Shown: positions 35,405 to 45,581 of the stretch, piece after piece
How positions within the stretch are numbered: position 1 is the stretch's first letter
Layout of the letters: the number at the start of each line of letters is the position of its first letter
Origin: Phorcysia thermohydrogeniphila
GTDB taxonomy: Bacteria > Aquificota > Aquificia > Desulfurobacteriales > Desulfurobacteriaceae
DNA: 64,000 nt
NCBI RefSeq assembly: GCF_004339575.1
Contig: NZ_SMFV01000001.1
Coordinates: forward strand, 62,001 to 126,000
Reading direction: 5' to 3'
The notes under the pieces: model-generated
The model's database searches: none
Seen by the model: the letters and a program-made list of their open reading frames with translations, nothing else
What the model was told of the DNA's origin: nothing
Position numbers and translations under genes: made by a program

Positions 35405-36055
35405 ATGTTTGAGATTTCTAAGACTTTTGAGTTCTCGGCAGCCCACTCTGTCTTTTCACAGCGCTTAAGTAAAAGGTGGGCTAAGAACGCCTACCCAAAG
35501 TGTAGGAGACTCCCGGGGCACGGACACAACTATAGGCTTGTTGTTTACTTGCAGTCAGAAAAACTTGACTCCTCCCAGATGGTTACGGACTTTGGACACC
35601 TCAGGTGGCTTAAGGACTTTATTGGCGAGTGTTTTGACCACAAGCTCATTTTGAGCTTTGAAGACCCTGCTTTTTATGTTCTACTGGAAAAACTGGGACT
35701 TTTGAAGAATGAGACCTTTTCCCTTCCTGTTGAAGGGGCGCAAGTAGAGGCTGTTGCTGTTAAGGAGGACTACCGTTTAGAGAAGTTTAACTTTAAGGAG
35801 ATGGAGCTCTCCAAGTTTAGCTCCTATACTTTTGTCTCTTTCCGCTACCTTGGAGAAACTTCTACTCCTGAGGGTGACTTCTACAGCAGGCTTATTGACG
35901 GCATTGCCTTTTTTAGAGGCTCTCCCACTTCAGAAAACTTGGCAAGATTCTTCTATTACTTTGTGAATGAAAACATTAAACCTTTGGGCGTTAAGTGCTC
36001 TAAGGTTTCTATATTTGAGACTCCCTCTTCCTGTGCAACCTTTGGAGAGGTATGA
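35405..36055 (+). CDS. 6-pyruvoyltetrahydropterin synthase/QueD-family protein, long form
   Basis: The T-fold enzyme has the zinc histidines in FSAAHS and LPGHGHNY, a preceding Cys (PKCRRLPGHGH) as in QueD, and DFGHLRWLKD. DHKLIL, SENLARFFYYFV and SIFETPSSCATF follow. QueD makes 6-carboxytetrahydropterin for queuosine, which fits the queH gene at 1.4 kb. At 217 aa it is much longer than QueD (about 120 aa), because of an insertion of about 80 residues between DHKL and SENLA. A related pterin role therefore remains possible. Its stop overlaps uvrC (ATGA). Confidence 0.78.
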   Translation: MFEISKTFEFSAAHSVFSQRLSKRWAKNAYPKCRRLPGHGHNYRLVVYLQSEKLDSSQMVTDFGHLRWLKDFIGECFDHKLILSFEDPAFYVLLEKLGLLKNETFSLPVEGAQVEAVAVKEDYRLEKFNFKEMELSKFSSYTFVSFRYLGETSTPEGDFYSRLIDGIAFFRGSPTSENLARFFYYFVNENIKPLGVKCSKVSIFETPSSCATFGEV

Positions 36056-37797
36056 GGGAAAAGCTTAACCTTGTTCCGGACGCTCCGGGCGTTTACCTCT
36101 TTAAGGACGGGGAAGGTAACGTTATTTACGTTGGAAAGGCCAAGTCCCTTAAGAACAGGCTTTCTACTCACCTAAACTGCACAGACCCAAACGAAAAGAG
36201 CTACCGTATAGTAAGAAGCGCCAAGGACTTTGACTTTATCGTCGTTAAGAACGAGAGGGAGGCCTTAGCCTTAGAGGCAGAGCTCATAAAGAAGTACCTT
36301 CCCCGTTTCAACGTCCTTTTAAAGGACGATAAGAGTTACCCTTACATTGTGATTACGGAGGAAGAGTTTCCAACTGTTAAGGTTGTCAGGAAGAAGGATT
36401 CTGTAGAAGGTGAGAGGTTTGGTCCTTTTATTCCTGCAAAGAACGCCAGAGCTCTAAAGGAGCTCCTCCACAAGGTCTTTAAGCTGAGAAAGTGTAAAGA
36501 GCTCCAAAAGAGAGATAAACCCTGCCTTCAGTACTACATTGACCGCTGCACAGCTCCCTGCTGTGGCTACGTGAGTAAGAAAGATTACAGGGAACAGGTG
36601 AAGGGAGCTCTCTCCTTTTTGAAAGGAAACGTAAGGAGCTACATCTCTCAGCTTTACAACCAGATTGAAGAAGCTGCTGAGAGGCTGGAGTTTGAGAGAG
36701 CTGCTATCCTGAGAGACCAGCTGATAGCCATAAAGGGTATTTATGAAAAGTCCTTGGCCTTTTTTGAGGAGCATCGCAGTTGTGACGTTTTTTACCTTGA
36801 AAAGAGAAACGGTCTCTTTTACGGTGTAAAACTGACCGTCAGGAACGGTATTGTCTACGGGAAAGAGAACTTTACTTTTGACCCGATTGACCCGTGGGAT
36901 GAGGGAATTTTGAGGGAGCTCTTTGAGTTTGGCGTTTCGCAAGTTACGGAAGACGTTGTAGGGACTATCTGGCTGAAAAACACTTACGAAGGGGAAGAAA
37001 AGCCTGATGAGATACTTGCAAGCTTTAAGAGCCTTGACCCCCGCTTTGAGACAAAACCCATTCCAGAAGGAATTCTCCAGCTTGTTAAGAAGAACAGGAC
37101 ATTTAGCAGTGTAAACATTAACTTGGCGGAGCTCCAGAAGGAGTATGAGAGCGTATTCCTTGACTCTTTCCCTCAGAGGGTAGAAGTTTTTGACATTTCC
37201 ACTCTTCAGGGAACGGGAACGGTTGCCTCCTGCGTTGTCTGGGAGAGGGGACAGTTTGTTAAGGACGATTACCGTAGGTATAGAGTAAAGACCGTTAAGG
37301 GTGTAAACGACTACGCCTCAATGGAAGAGGTGTTAACGAGGCGTTTTAGGCGTATAAAGAACGGAGAGGTTAAAAAGCCCGACTTAGTCCTTGTTGATGG
37401 TGGTGTAGGGCAGTTAAACGTTGCAATTAAAGTGAGGGACTCTTTTGGTCTTGACCTTAGGGTCTTCTCAATTGCCAAGAAGGAAGAGATAGTTTATACC
37501 GACGATGGAGAAGTTGTTGAGACGAAAAGGTATCCCCACCTTTACAGGTTCTTTACAACTTTAAGGGATGAGGCCCACAGGTTTGCCCTTGCCTTTAACA
37601 GGAAGGTGAGGAATAAGCTAATGGTCAGTAGTATCTTTGATGGAATAAAGGGGCTTGGAACGAAGAGGAAAAAGCTCCTTGAAAAGTTCTATCCAGACCC
37701 GAAGGAGCTCTCCCACGTAACTCCGGAGGAGCTCGTAAAAATAGGGATACCCAGAAAGGTAGCAGAAGAAGTAATAGAAAGGGCTAAAAAGCTATAG
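36052..37797 (+). CDS. uvrC: Excinuclease ABC subunit C
   Basis: UvrC makes both incisions in nucleotide excision repair. The N-terminal GIY-YIG nuclease is PGVYLFKDGEGNVIYVGKAKSLKNR, then a Cys-containing stretch (DRCTAPCCGYVSKKDY), and the UVR helix. The RNase H-like C-terminal nuclease (EVFDISTLQGTGTVAS, DLVLVDGGVGQLNVA) and terminal helix-hairpin-helix repeats follow. Its 581 aa is full length. It is coupled to the QueD-like gene by a 4-nt overlap and overlaps the convergent cyclotransferase-like gene by 6 nt. Confidence 0.96.
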   Translation: MREKLNLVPDAPGVYLFKDGEGNVIYVGKAKSLKNRLSTHLNCTDPNEKSYRIVRSAKDFDFIVVKNEREALALEAELIKKYLPRFNVLLKDDKSYPYIVITEEEFPTVKVVRKKDSVEGERFGPFIPAKNARALKELLHKVFKLRKCKELQKRDKPCLQYYIDRCTAPCCGYVSKKDYREQVKGALSFLKGNVRSYISQLYNQIEEAAERLEFERAAILRDQLIAIKGIYEKSLAFFEEHRSCDVFYLEKRNGLFYGVKLTVRNGIVYGKENFTFDPIDPWDEGILRELFEFGVSQVTEDVVGTIWLKNTYEGEEKPDEILASFKSLDPRFETKPIPEGILQLVKKNRTFSSVNINLAELQKEYESVFLDSFPQRVEVFDISTLQGTGTVASCVVWERGQFVKDDYRRYRVKTVKGVNDYASMEEVLTRRFRRIKNGEVKKPDLVLVDGGVGQLNVAIKVRDSFGLDLRVFSIAKKEEIVYTDDGEVVETKRYPHLYRFFTTLRDEAHRFALAFNRKVRNKLMVSSIFDGIKGLGTKRKKLLEKFYPDPKELSHVTPEELVKIGIPRKVAEEVIERAKKL

Positions 37798-38205
37798 CTT
37801 TATGAGCTTCTTTACAAACTCCTTCCAGTTTCCAAAGGGAACTTCTGTAAAGGAGAGTTTTCCGGCTACGGTAGGGTTTAAAAGGTAAACCCAAGCGTCA
37901 ACAAAGTCCCCAAAGGGAATTAACCTAACGGGCTTCTTAACCCTTATGTAAAAGCTCTTTTCCGGAAAGTTCTCATAGAACTCTTCAAAGAAGTCTATGG
38001 CAGAGAGGGTTAAGGAATCTACCCTGTAGACTTCACCAAAAACCCTTCCCTCTCCCTCTACAACTCCCGGGTATCCTTCGTCTAAGTGGAGGAGCTTTGC
38101 CCCGTATAGAATCCCGTGGGCGACGAACTCAGAGTCAAGAAGGAAAGCGTGGGCCGAGAGCCCCGACATTAGCGTTCCGTAAACAAAAAGGAGCTCGTAG
38201 TACAT
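37792..38205 (-). CDS. Gamma-glutamylcyclotransferase-family protein
   Basis: The 137-aa protein has the AIG2/GGCT fold signature LFVYGTLMSGLSAHAFL at the N-terminus, GYPGVVEGEGRVFGEVYRV in the middle, and a candidate catalytic Glu in DFFEEF. Relatives cleave gamma-glutamyl amides or release 5-oxoproline; many bacterial members are uncharacterised. It is the last gene of a leftward group beginning with gyrB and the DUF4160/DUF2442 pair. Confidence 0.8.
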   Translation of the reverse strand: MYYELLFVYGTLMSGLSAHAFLLDSEFVAHGILYGAKLLHLDEGYPGVVEGEGRVFGEVYRVDSLTLSAIDFFEEFYENFPEKSFYIRVKKPVRLIPFGDFVDAWVYLLNPTVAGKLSFTEVPFGNWKEFVKKLIKL

Positions 38206-38230
38206 CTTTTACTTTCCCTTTTAGAATTCC

Positions 38231-38500
38231 TTAGGCCTTCTCTACAAGGGAGTCGTGTAGCAAAAACTCTTCCCTTAAAAGATACTTGATAGAAATGTCC
38301 TCGTCTATACTTTCCCAGTGGATACCAGTTCCATTAGCAGTCAGATAGTAGTTGTTCCTTTCTTCTGGAGAAGCCTCTTTAAGCCTCGGAAACCAGTCAA
38401 GGGGGACACCTATTTCTCTTCCATCCCTTAGCTCAAAGTAGATTTTGTCATCTGTGAAACGAATATTTTTAACTCCTATATCTCCTATCTTCCGTGCCAT
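38231..38500 (-). CDS. DUF2442 protein
   Basis: The 89-aa protein has the DUF2442 pattern: a strand pair VKNIRFTDDKIYFELRDGREIGVPLDWFPRL-like (quoted in part), then a central segment with a Tyr, and GTGIHWESIDEDISIKYLL. These small proteins usually lie beside DUF4160, as here, where the two overlap by 16 nt. The pair is often suggested to be a toxin-antitoxin-like or DNA-binding unit, but no function is proven. Confidence 0.8.
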   Translation of the reverse strand: MARKIGDIGVKNIRFTDDKIYFELRDGREIGVPLDWFPRLKEASPEERNNYYLTANGTGIHWESIDEDISIKYLLREEFLLHDSLVEKA

Positions 38501-38727
38501 TCCCTGTATGCCTCCAAAAACTTTTCAAGGTTCGTTTCTACTATTTCAAGTATAGTGCTCGGTTCTTTACGAGAAAAGCCAAAGTTCTCTGCAACGGAAA
38601 CGTTTGGCTTAAGCCATATCTTAGCTTCGCATCCACCCTTAACTACGTGAACGTGTGGAGGTTCTATTCCTTCGTTGGAATAGAAGAAAAAGCGAAATCC
38701 TTTCTCTCTATGAAGAGTAGGACTCAA
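38485..38727 (-). CDS. DUF4160 protein
   Basis: The 80-aa protein reads FRFFFYSNEGIEPPHVHV followed by a strand with AKIWLKP, then a helix ILEIVETNLEKFLEAYREWH. This is the DUF4160 pattern with its conserved E..HVHV motif. The start is a TTG with GGAGAG seven bases upstream. It lies 11 nt downstream of gyrB and overlaps the DUF2442 gene by 16 nt, so translation is coupled. Confidence 0.82.
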   Translation of the reverse strand: MSPTLHREKGFRFFFYSNEGIEPPHVHVVKGGCEAKIWLKPNVSVAENFGFSRKEPSTILEIVETNLEKFLEAYREWHGR

Positions 38728-38738
38728 GGCTCTCTCCG

Positions 38739-41183
<2,445 letters not shown>

Positions 41184-41187
41184 TTAG

Positions 41188-41214
41188 ATTATATCAAGAG
41201 CTTATGAAAATCAA
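41188..41214 (-). promoter_or_regulatory. Predicted sigma-70-type promoter of gyrB
   Basis: On the minus strand TTGATT (41214-41209), 15 bases and a perfect TATAAT (41193-41188) precede gyrB by about 35 bases. The spacer is short. It is divergent from the promoter at 41235-41264. Confidence 0.55.
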
Positions 41215-41234
41215 TGGTTAACGTAACTTTAGGG

Positions 41235-41264
41235 TTAACAGCTGTATTCTGATATTTGTAGAAT
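41235..41264 (+). promoter_or_regulatory. Predicted promoter of the substrate-binding protein gene
   Basis: TTAACA (41235-41240), an 18-base spacer and TAGAAT (41259-41264) lie 33 bases before the ATG at 41298. Both hexamers match sigma-70 at four or five of six positions. Confidence 0.5.
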
Positions 41265-41297
41265 TTGCCTTTAAGTTGGAGAGGTGAGAGAAGGAAA

Positions 41298-43046
41298 ATG
41301 AAAGTTGTTTGGAAATTAATCCTATTTATTGTCTTGATTATATCTGCTTTTACTCTGGCGCTCTGTTTTGTTCCTGAACCTTCAGAGAAAGAGGAAAGTT
41401 TTTCTGTCGGTAAGCCAGTTGACCTTGAAAAGGTGCGTTTTCTGCCGGGAAAGTACGGGGGAACTCTTTACTTAGCGGTTTCCTCAGACCCGAAAACTTT
41501 TAATCTTGTTATGGCTCATGAAACTTCTTCAACAGACGCCGTTGGGGAGCTCTTTGAAGGTCTAACAGAAGTTGATATTAAAACCTTAAAACCGAGGGGA
41601 GCTTTAGCCGAAAGCTGGGAAATTAAGGACGGAGGCCTTCGCTGGATTTTCCACCTTAGAAAAGGCGTAAAGTGGTTTGACGGAAAAGAATTTACGGCAG
41701 ACGATGTTGTTTTTACCTATAACGAGATTTACTTTAATCCGAAAATACCCAACTCAACGAAGGACATGTTTTTAATTGATGGAAAACTTCCAAAGGTCAG
41801 GAAGATAGACAGATATACGGTTGAGTTCCTACTTCCAGAGCCTTTTGCTCCTTTACTCTACTCTCTCTCTGCACCGATATTTCCAAAACACGTTCTTGAA
41901 GAGGCTGTAGAGAATGGAAAGTTTATGGAAACTTGGACTGTTTCTACTCCCCCTGAAAATCTTATAGGAACGGGGCCTTACAGACTCGTTAAGTACGTTC
42001 CGGGACAGTATCTTGTTTACGAGAGGAATGAAAACTACTGGAAGAAGGACGAAAGAGGAAACAGACTTCCCTACATAGAGAGGAAGGTTAAGTTCATACT
42101 GCCTGATAGGAACACTCAGCTTTTAAAGTTTAAGGCTGGGGAGCTCCACTTCTACGGCCTCAGTGGGGACGACTTCCCAGAGCTTAAGGAGGGAGAGAAG
42201 AAAGGAAACTACACGATATACAACCTTGGTCCCTCTTTAACGGCAGACTTTCTGTGCTTTAACCAGAAAAAGGGTGCAATTCCCGACTGGAAGTGGAAAC
42301 TCTTTACGAACAGGAAATTCCGCTGGGCAATCTCCCACGCAATTGATAGAAAGGGGATTATCCTCACCGTTTACAACGGTCTTGGCTACCCTGTTTACTC
42401 TCCCGTTACGCCTGCAAATAAACTCTACTGGGATGAGAGCTACCCTAAGTTCCTTTACGATTTAGAAAAGGCCAAAAGACTCCTTGAAGAGATAGGTCTT
42501 AAGGACAGGAACGGTGACGGCTGGCTTGAGACCCCAGACGGCCACAAAGTAGAGTTTAACCTACTTACAAACTCAAACAATCCGGCAAGGGTTCAGATAG
42601 GTGCTATTATCAAGCATGACTTAAAGAGGCTCGGCATAGACGTTCACTTTCAGCCCCTTGACTTTAACAACCTCGTTGAAAAGCTCCTCCACACCCACGA
42701 CTTTGATGCTGTGATAATTGGGTTAACTGGGAGTATTGACCCTAACGGTGGTAGAAACGTCTGGATGAGTAGGGGACAGCTTCACATGTGGAATCCGGAG
42801 CAGAAAACACCGGCAACCGAGTGGGAGGCAGAGGTTGACAGGCTCTTTGAGGAAGGAGCTAAGGAGATTGACTTTAAAAGGAGGGTTGAGATTTACAAAA
42901 AGGCCTACAGGATAATAGCCTACGAGCAACCCCTTATCTACATAGCAGCTCCTTTAGTCCTTGAAGCTGCAAAAAATGAAGTTAAAAACTTTTACCCGAC
43001 AGTTTGGGGAACTTACGAGCCTGAAAGGATGTTTTTAAAGCCTTAG
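41298..43046 (+). CDS. ABC-type peptide/nickel family substrate-binding protein
   Basis: The start MKVVWKLILFIVLIISAF gives a membrane-spanning export signal, AAGGAAA upstream; no lipobox is seen, so the protein may stay anchored or be cleaved. The rest is SBP family 5 (OppA/DppA): GTLYLAVSSDPKTFN, the family signature AESWEIKDGGLRWIFHLRKG-type with WFDGKEFTADDVVF, then VSTPPENLIGTGPYRLVKY and a C-terminal lobe. Relatives bring oligopeptides, dipeptides or nickel to ABC permeases. No permease or ATPase gene is adjacent, so the partner is elsewhere. Length is 582 aa. Confidence 0.88.
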   Translation: MKVVWKLILFIVLIISAFTLALCFVPEPSEKEESFSVGKPVDLEKVRFLPGKYGGTLYLAVSSDPKTFNLVMAHETSSTDAVGELFEGLTEVDIKTLKPRGALAESWEIKDGGLRWIFHLRKGVKWFDGKEFTADDVVFTYNEIYFNPKIPNSTKDMFLIDGKLPKVRKIDRYTVEFLLPEPFAPLLYSLSAPIFPKHVLEEAVENGKFMETWTVSTPPENLIGTGPYRLVKYVPGQYLVYERNENYWKKDERGNRLPYIERKVKFILPDRNTQLLKFKAGELHFYGLSGDDFPELKEGEKKGNYTIYNLGPSLTADFLCFNQKKGAIPDWKWKLFTNRKFRWAISHAIDRKGIILTVYNGLGYPVYSPVTPANKLYWDESYPKFLYDLEKAKRLLEEIGLKDRNGDGWLETPDGHKVEFNLLTNSNNPARVQIGAIIKHDLKRLGIDVHFQPLDFNNLVEKLLHTHDFDAVIIGLTGSIDPNGGRNVWMSRGQLHMWNPEQKTPATEWEAEVDRLFEEGAKEIDFKRRVEIYKKAYRIIAYEQPLIYIAAPLVLEAAKNEVKNFYPTVWGTYEPERMFLKP

Positions 43047-43453
43047 AGCTTCCTCTTAAACTCTTCTTGTAGTTTTTTTTCGCGGAAGAATTTCGTCAGT
43101 TTCTTTATTCTCTCTACTGTTTCCGGTGATAGGTGGTGCTCCATTAGACAACCTTCTTTCTCTGCAACTTCTTCCGGCAGCTGAAGGACGGTTCTCATAA
43201 AATCAATGATGGCCTTGTGTTTTCTGTAGAGATTTTCCGCGTAAGTTTTTCCTTTTTCAGTTGTTTTTACGTAGCCGTAGGGTTCGTAGTGGATAAATCC
43301 TCTTTCTGAAAGCTTTTTTAAAACTTCAGTAACGGCAGACATACGGACGTTTCTTTCAAGAGCTATTTCCTTTACTCTCGCAACGCCGTTTTTCTTTTCA
43401 AGCAGGTAGATAGTTTCTAAGTAGTCTTCAAGTCTTGGAGCAAGCTTTTCCAT
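43043..43453 (-). CDS. DtxR/MntR-family metal-dependent regulator
   Basis: The 136-aa protein has the winged helix of this family (LEDYLETIYLLE, then ARVKEIALERNVRMSAVTEVLKKL and GFIHYEPYGYVKTTEKG). The dimer/metal domain has CLMEHHLSPETVERI, where the Cys, Glu and His residues match the usual metal ligands. There is no C-terminal SH3 domain, as in MntR. It probably represses genes when Fe(II) or Mn(II) is plentiful. It ends in a 4-nt convergent overlap with the binding-protein gene. A palindrome lies just upstream. Confidence 0.88.
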   Translation of the reverse strand: MEKLAPRLEDYLETIYLLEKKNGVARVKEIALERNVRMSAVTEVLKKLSERGFIHYEPYGYVKTTEKGKTYAENLYRKHKAIIDFMRTVLQLPEEVAEKEGCLMEHHLSPETVERIKKLTKFFREKKLQEEFKRKL

Positions 43454-43473
43454 TGTTTTGTACTCCTGAACTA

Positions 43474-43481
43474 ACTTAAGT
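43474..43481. promoter_or_regulatory. ACTTAAGT palindrome upstream of the DtxR-family gene
   Basis: A perfect 8-bp palindrome lies 20 bases before the regulator start, in an AT-rich 45-bp gap, with a minus-strand TATAAT box close by (43497-43492). It may be an autoregulatory operator. It is short and AT-rich, so chance is possible. Confidence 0.3.
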
Positions 43482-43498
43482 GTATTTAAAATTATAAC

Positions 43499-44965
43499 TT
43501 AGCTCTTAACTTTTATGCCACAGTGCTGGCACAGGGAGCTCTCCGAAACGATAAACAGATTTTCACCACAGGGTTTCTCAGGCTTTGGATGGTAAAAGTC
43601 TAAAGAGAACCATATTCTTTCTGAAAGTCCGAGTTCCTTCAGTATTCGTTCGGCTACATTCCTACCGTCTCTCACAGCGGTAACGGCTGAGGACATTCCG
43701 TTTAGGACGTCTCCAGCAAGGTAAATTCCGTTCTCGTAAGGTTTCTCTCCGGAGATTCCAAAGGCTTTAAGGAACTCCCTGTCCTTTTCAAACCCTATGG
43801 CCGGAACGAGGTAGTCAAACTGGAGCTTGCCGCAGGAGAACTCTATTCTATTCCCTTCAACTGCTACGGGAGTGCAGTTGGTATAAATTCTGACGCCTTC
43901 CCTCACCGCCGCTGATATTTCCTTCTGCTGGGCTTTCATCTCTTGAGATTCCCCTCTGTAGAATACGAGAGCTTCCCCTCCGTTTCTTGCAGTGAGCCTT
44001 GCTACGTCAAAGGCAGTATCCCCTGCACCGATAATGACTACCCTTTTGTTTTTAAGCTCTGGTGGGTTTTTAAGGAAAGATAGAGGATAAATAATTGCAG
44101 GATTTCCACTTGTTGGAATGTTGAGTTTCTTCTCAACCTGACTTCCAGTCGCTATAACGATAGCGTCGTAATCCTTAGGGGGTGATTTAATTTCTGTTCC
44201 TGTGAAGATTCTTACGTTCTCAAATGAGGTGATGAAAGCGATTTCCTTCCTCATTAGCTCTTTATTTAGCTTAAAGTCAGGGATAACGTTTAGAATTCCG
44301 CCGAGTTCCCTTTCCTTTTCAAAAATGTCAACCTTCACACCGGCGGAGGCTAAATAGTAAGCGGCTGTAAGTCCGGCAACTCCTCCACCTACAACGGCAA
44401 CTTTTTTTTCAACCGGAGGAAAGAAGGGTTTTCTTCTTTTGATTGGCGTTTTTTCAAGGAAGATTCTTCCAAGTTCTGCGTGTACTTCCCTTATCTTTAA
44501 GGGTCTTTCCGGTAAAACTCCACACTTTTCTTCACAGGGTGCAGGGCATATTCTGCCGAGGGTGAACGGGAGTGGAGCTCTCAAAAAAATTGACCCGAGG
44601 GCTCTCTCAAAATCTCCTTCCTCTGCGTAGCTCATGAATGTCGGAACGTTTATCCCTGCCGGGCAGAAGTCCTCGCAGGGAGACGTTTCCCTTTTACTCC
44701 CTTTCTTGGCATCAACCGCCTGAAGGACATAGAGAAGGAGTTGAGAAAGGACAAGGGCGACTGAGCCGTAGTTTAGTGAAAATCCTAAAAGGTAGAGGTA
44801 GTAGAAGGGAAAGAGGAATATGACGAGGAACGCTATTCCCGTTAAAGTTCTTCCCTGATAGACTTGTCCAAGCCCCGGGAGGATAAGTGAGAGAAAGAAA
44901 GCTTTTTTCCTCTTCTGGAGCTCTTCCTTTCCTAATTTACTGAAGAACTTGTCCGGCTGCACCAT
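43499..44965 (-). CDS. Membrane-anchored GltD-like NAD(P)H oxidoreductase
   Basis: The first 80 residues have an RKKAFFLSLILPGLGQVYQG stretch typical of small TM2-like membrane proteins, and two or three hydrophobic segments. Next comes a GltD/DPD-type Fe-S domain (CEDFCPAGINVPTFM, then GRICPAPCEEKC). A two-nucleotide flavoprotein domain follows: VAVVGGGVAGLTAAYYLA for FAD and VVIIGAGDTAFDVAR for NAD(P)H, closing with GIYLAGDVLNG. The tail has a CQHC pair. GltD-like proteins pass electrons from NAD(P)H to a partner; here the membrane anchor suggests a membrane-bound acceptor. It lies directly upstream of the DtxR-family gene. The partner is unknown. Confidence 0.85.
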   Translation of the reverse strand: MVQPDKFFSKLGKEELQKRKKAFFLSLILPGLGQVYQGRTLTGIAFLVIFLFPFYYLYLLGFSLNYGSVALVLSQLLLYVLQAVDAKKGSKRETSPCEDFCPAGINVPTFMSYAEEGDFERALGSIFLRAPLPFTLGRICPAPCEEKCGVLPERPLKIREVHAELGRIFLEKTPIKRRKPFFPPVEKKVAVVGGGVAGLTAAYYLASAGVKVDIFEKERELGGILNVIPDFKLNKELMRKEIAFITSFENVRIFTGTEIKSPPKDYDAIVIATGSQVEKKLNIPTSGNPAIIYPLSFLKNPPELKNKRVVIIGAGDTAFDVARLTARNGGEALVFYRGESQEMKAQQKEISAAVREGVRIYTNCTPVAVEGNRIEFSCGKLQFDYLVPAIGFEKDREFLKAFGISGEKPYENGIYLAGDVLNGMSSAVTAVRDGRNVAERILKELGLSERIWFSLDFYHPKPEKPCGENLFIVSESSLCQHCGIKVKS

Positions 44966-44977
44966 TACTCTTTTCTT

Positions 44978-45511
44978 CTAAGGCCAGATTCTTGAAAAGT
45001 CTAAGGAAAGCTTGCACTTTTTGAGGTTAAAGGTAAACGTATCTTCTGTTACGTCAAGAACCTTTTTATACTTGTCACCCTCAAGCTTGAAAATTCTTGC
45101 CTTTTTTAGGTCTGGATAGACGAGGACGTAGTATTCCACTTTTTCCCTCTCGTAGAGCTCTCTCTTTAATCCTTCATCCTTTTCGCTCGTGCTTTCAGAA
45201 ACAACTTCAAAGATTATCTGAGGAGCTTTTAATATCCTATCTTTGACTTTATCGCAAATTACGTAAACGTTTGGTCTTACAACTGTGTGCTCGTCTATTA
45301 CGTAGTCGGTGTCTATGCCTACAATGCAACCTTTACACTCTTTTTCTATGGCTTCGTCCAAGAACCTAAAGAGCTTTCCTACAGTCCTCTGGTGTTGTAT
45401 AGAAGGGGAAGCCAAAGCGTAGGCTATTCCTTCTATAAGTTCCCAGTTTCCTTCCCACTTTTCGTAGTCTTTGAGTGTATATTTTGGCAGGTACTTTATA
45501 GCTAAGTTCAT
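44978..45511 (-). CDS. Uma2-family protein with altered active-site residue
   Basis: This protein is clearly paralogous to that at 18333-18872: YTLKDYEKWEGNWELIEGIAY, QHQRTVGKL, IDEHTVVRPNVYVIC, FEVVSEST and EYYVLVYPDLKKAR. The start MNLAIKYLPK at 45511 follows AGAGGAT and aligns with the paralogue; upstream in-frame starts add an unrelated tail. The acidic position RPD of the fold is RPN here (Asn81), so nuclease activity may be lost. The Glu (EVVSES) is kept. It follows the flavoprotein in a leftward tandem of uncertain operon status. Confidence 0.82.
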   Translation of the reverse strand: MNLAIKYLPKYTLKDYEKWEGNWELIEGIAYALASPSIQHQRTVGKLFRFLDEAIEKECKGCIVGIDTDYVIDEHTVVRPNVYVICDKVKDRILKAPQIIFEVVSESTSEKDEGLKRELYEREKVEYYVLVYPDLKKARIFKLEGDKYKKVLDVTEDTFTFNLKKCKLSLDFSRIWP

Positions 45512-45581
45512 AATCTTTATCCTCTTAGCTTCATAAAAGCTCTTATATTCTAACATGCAAAGACTACGGTTTGGAGGAAGG

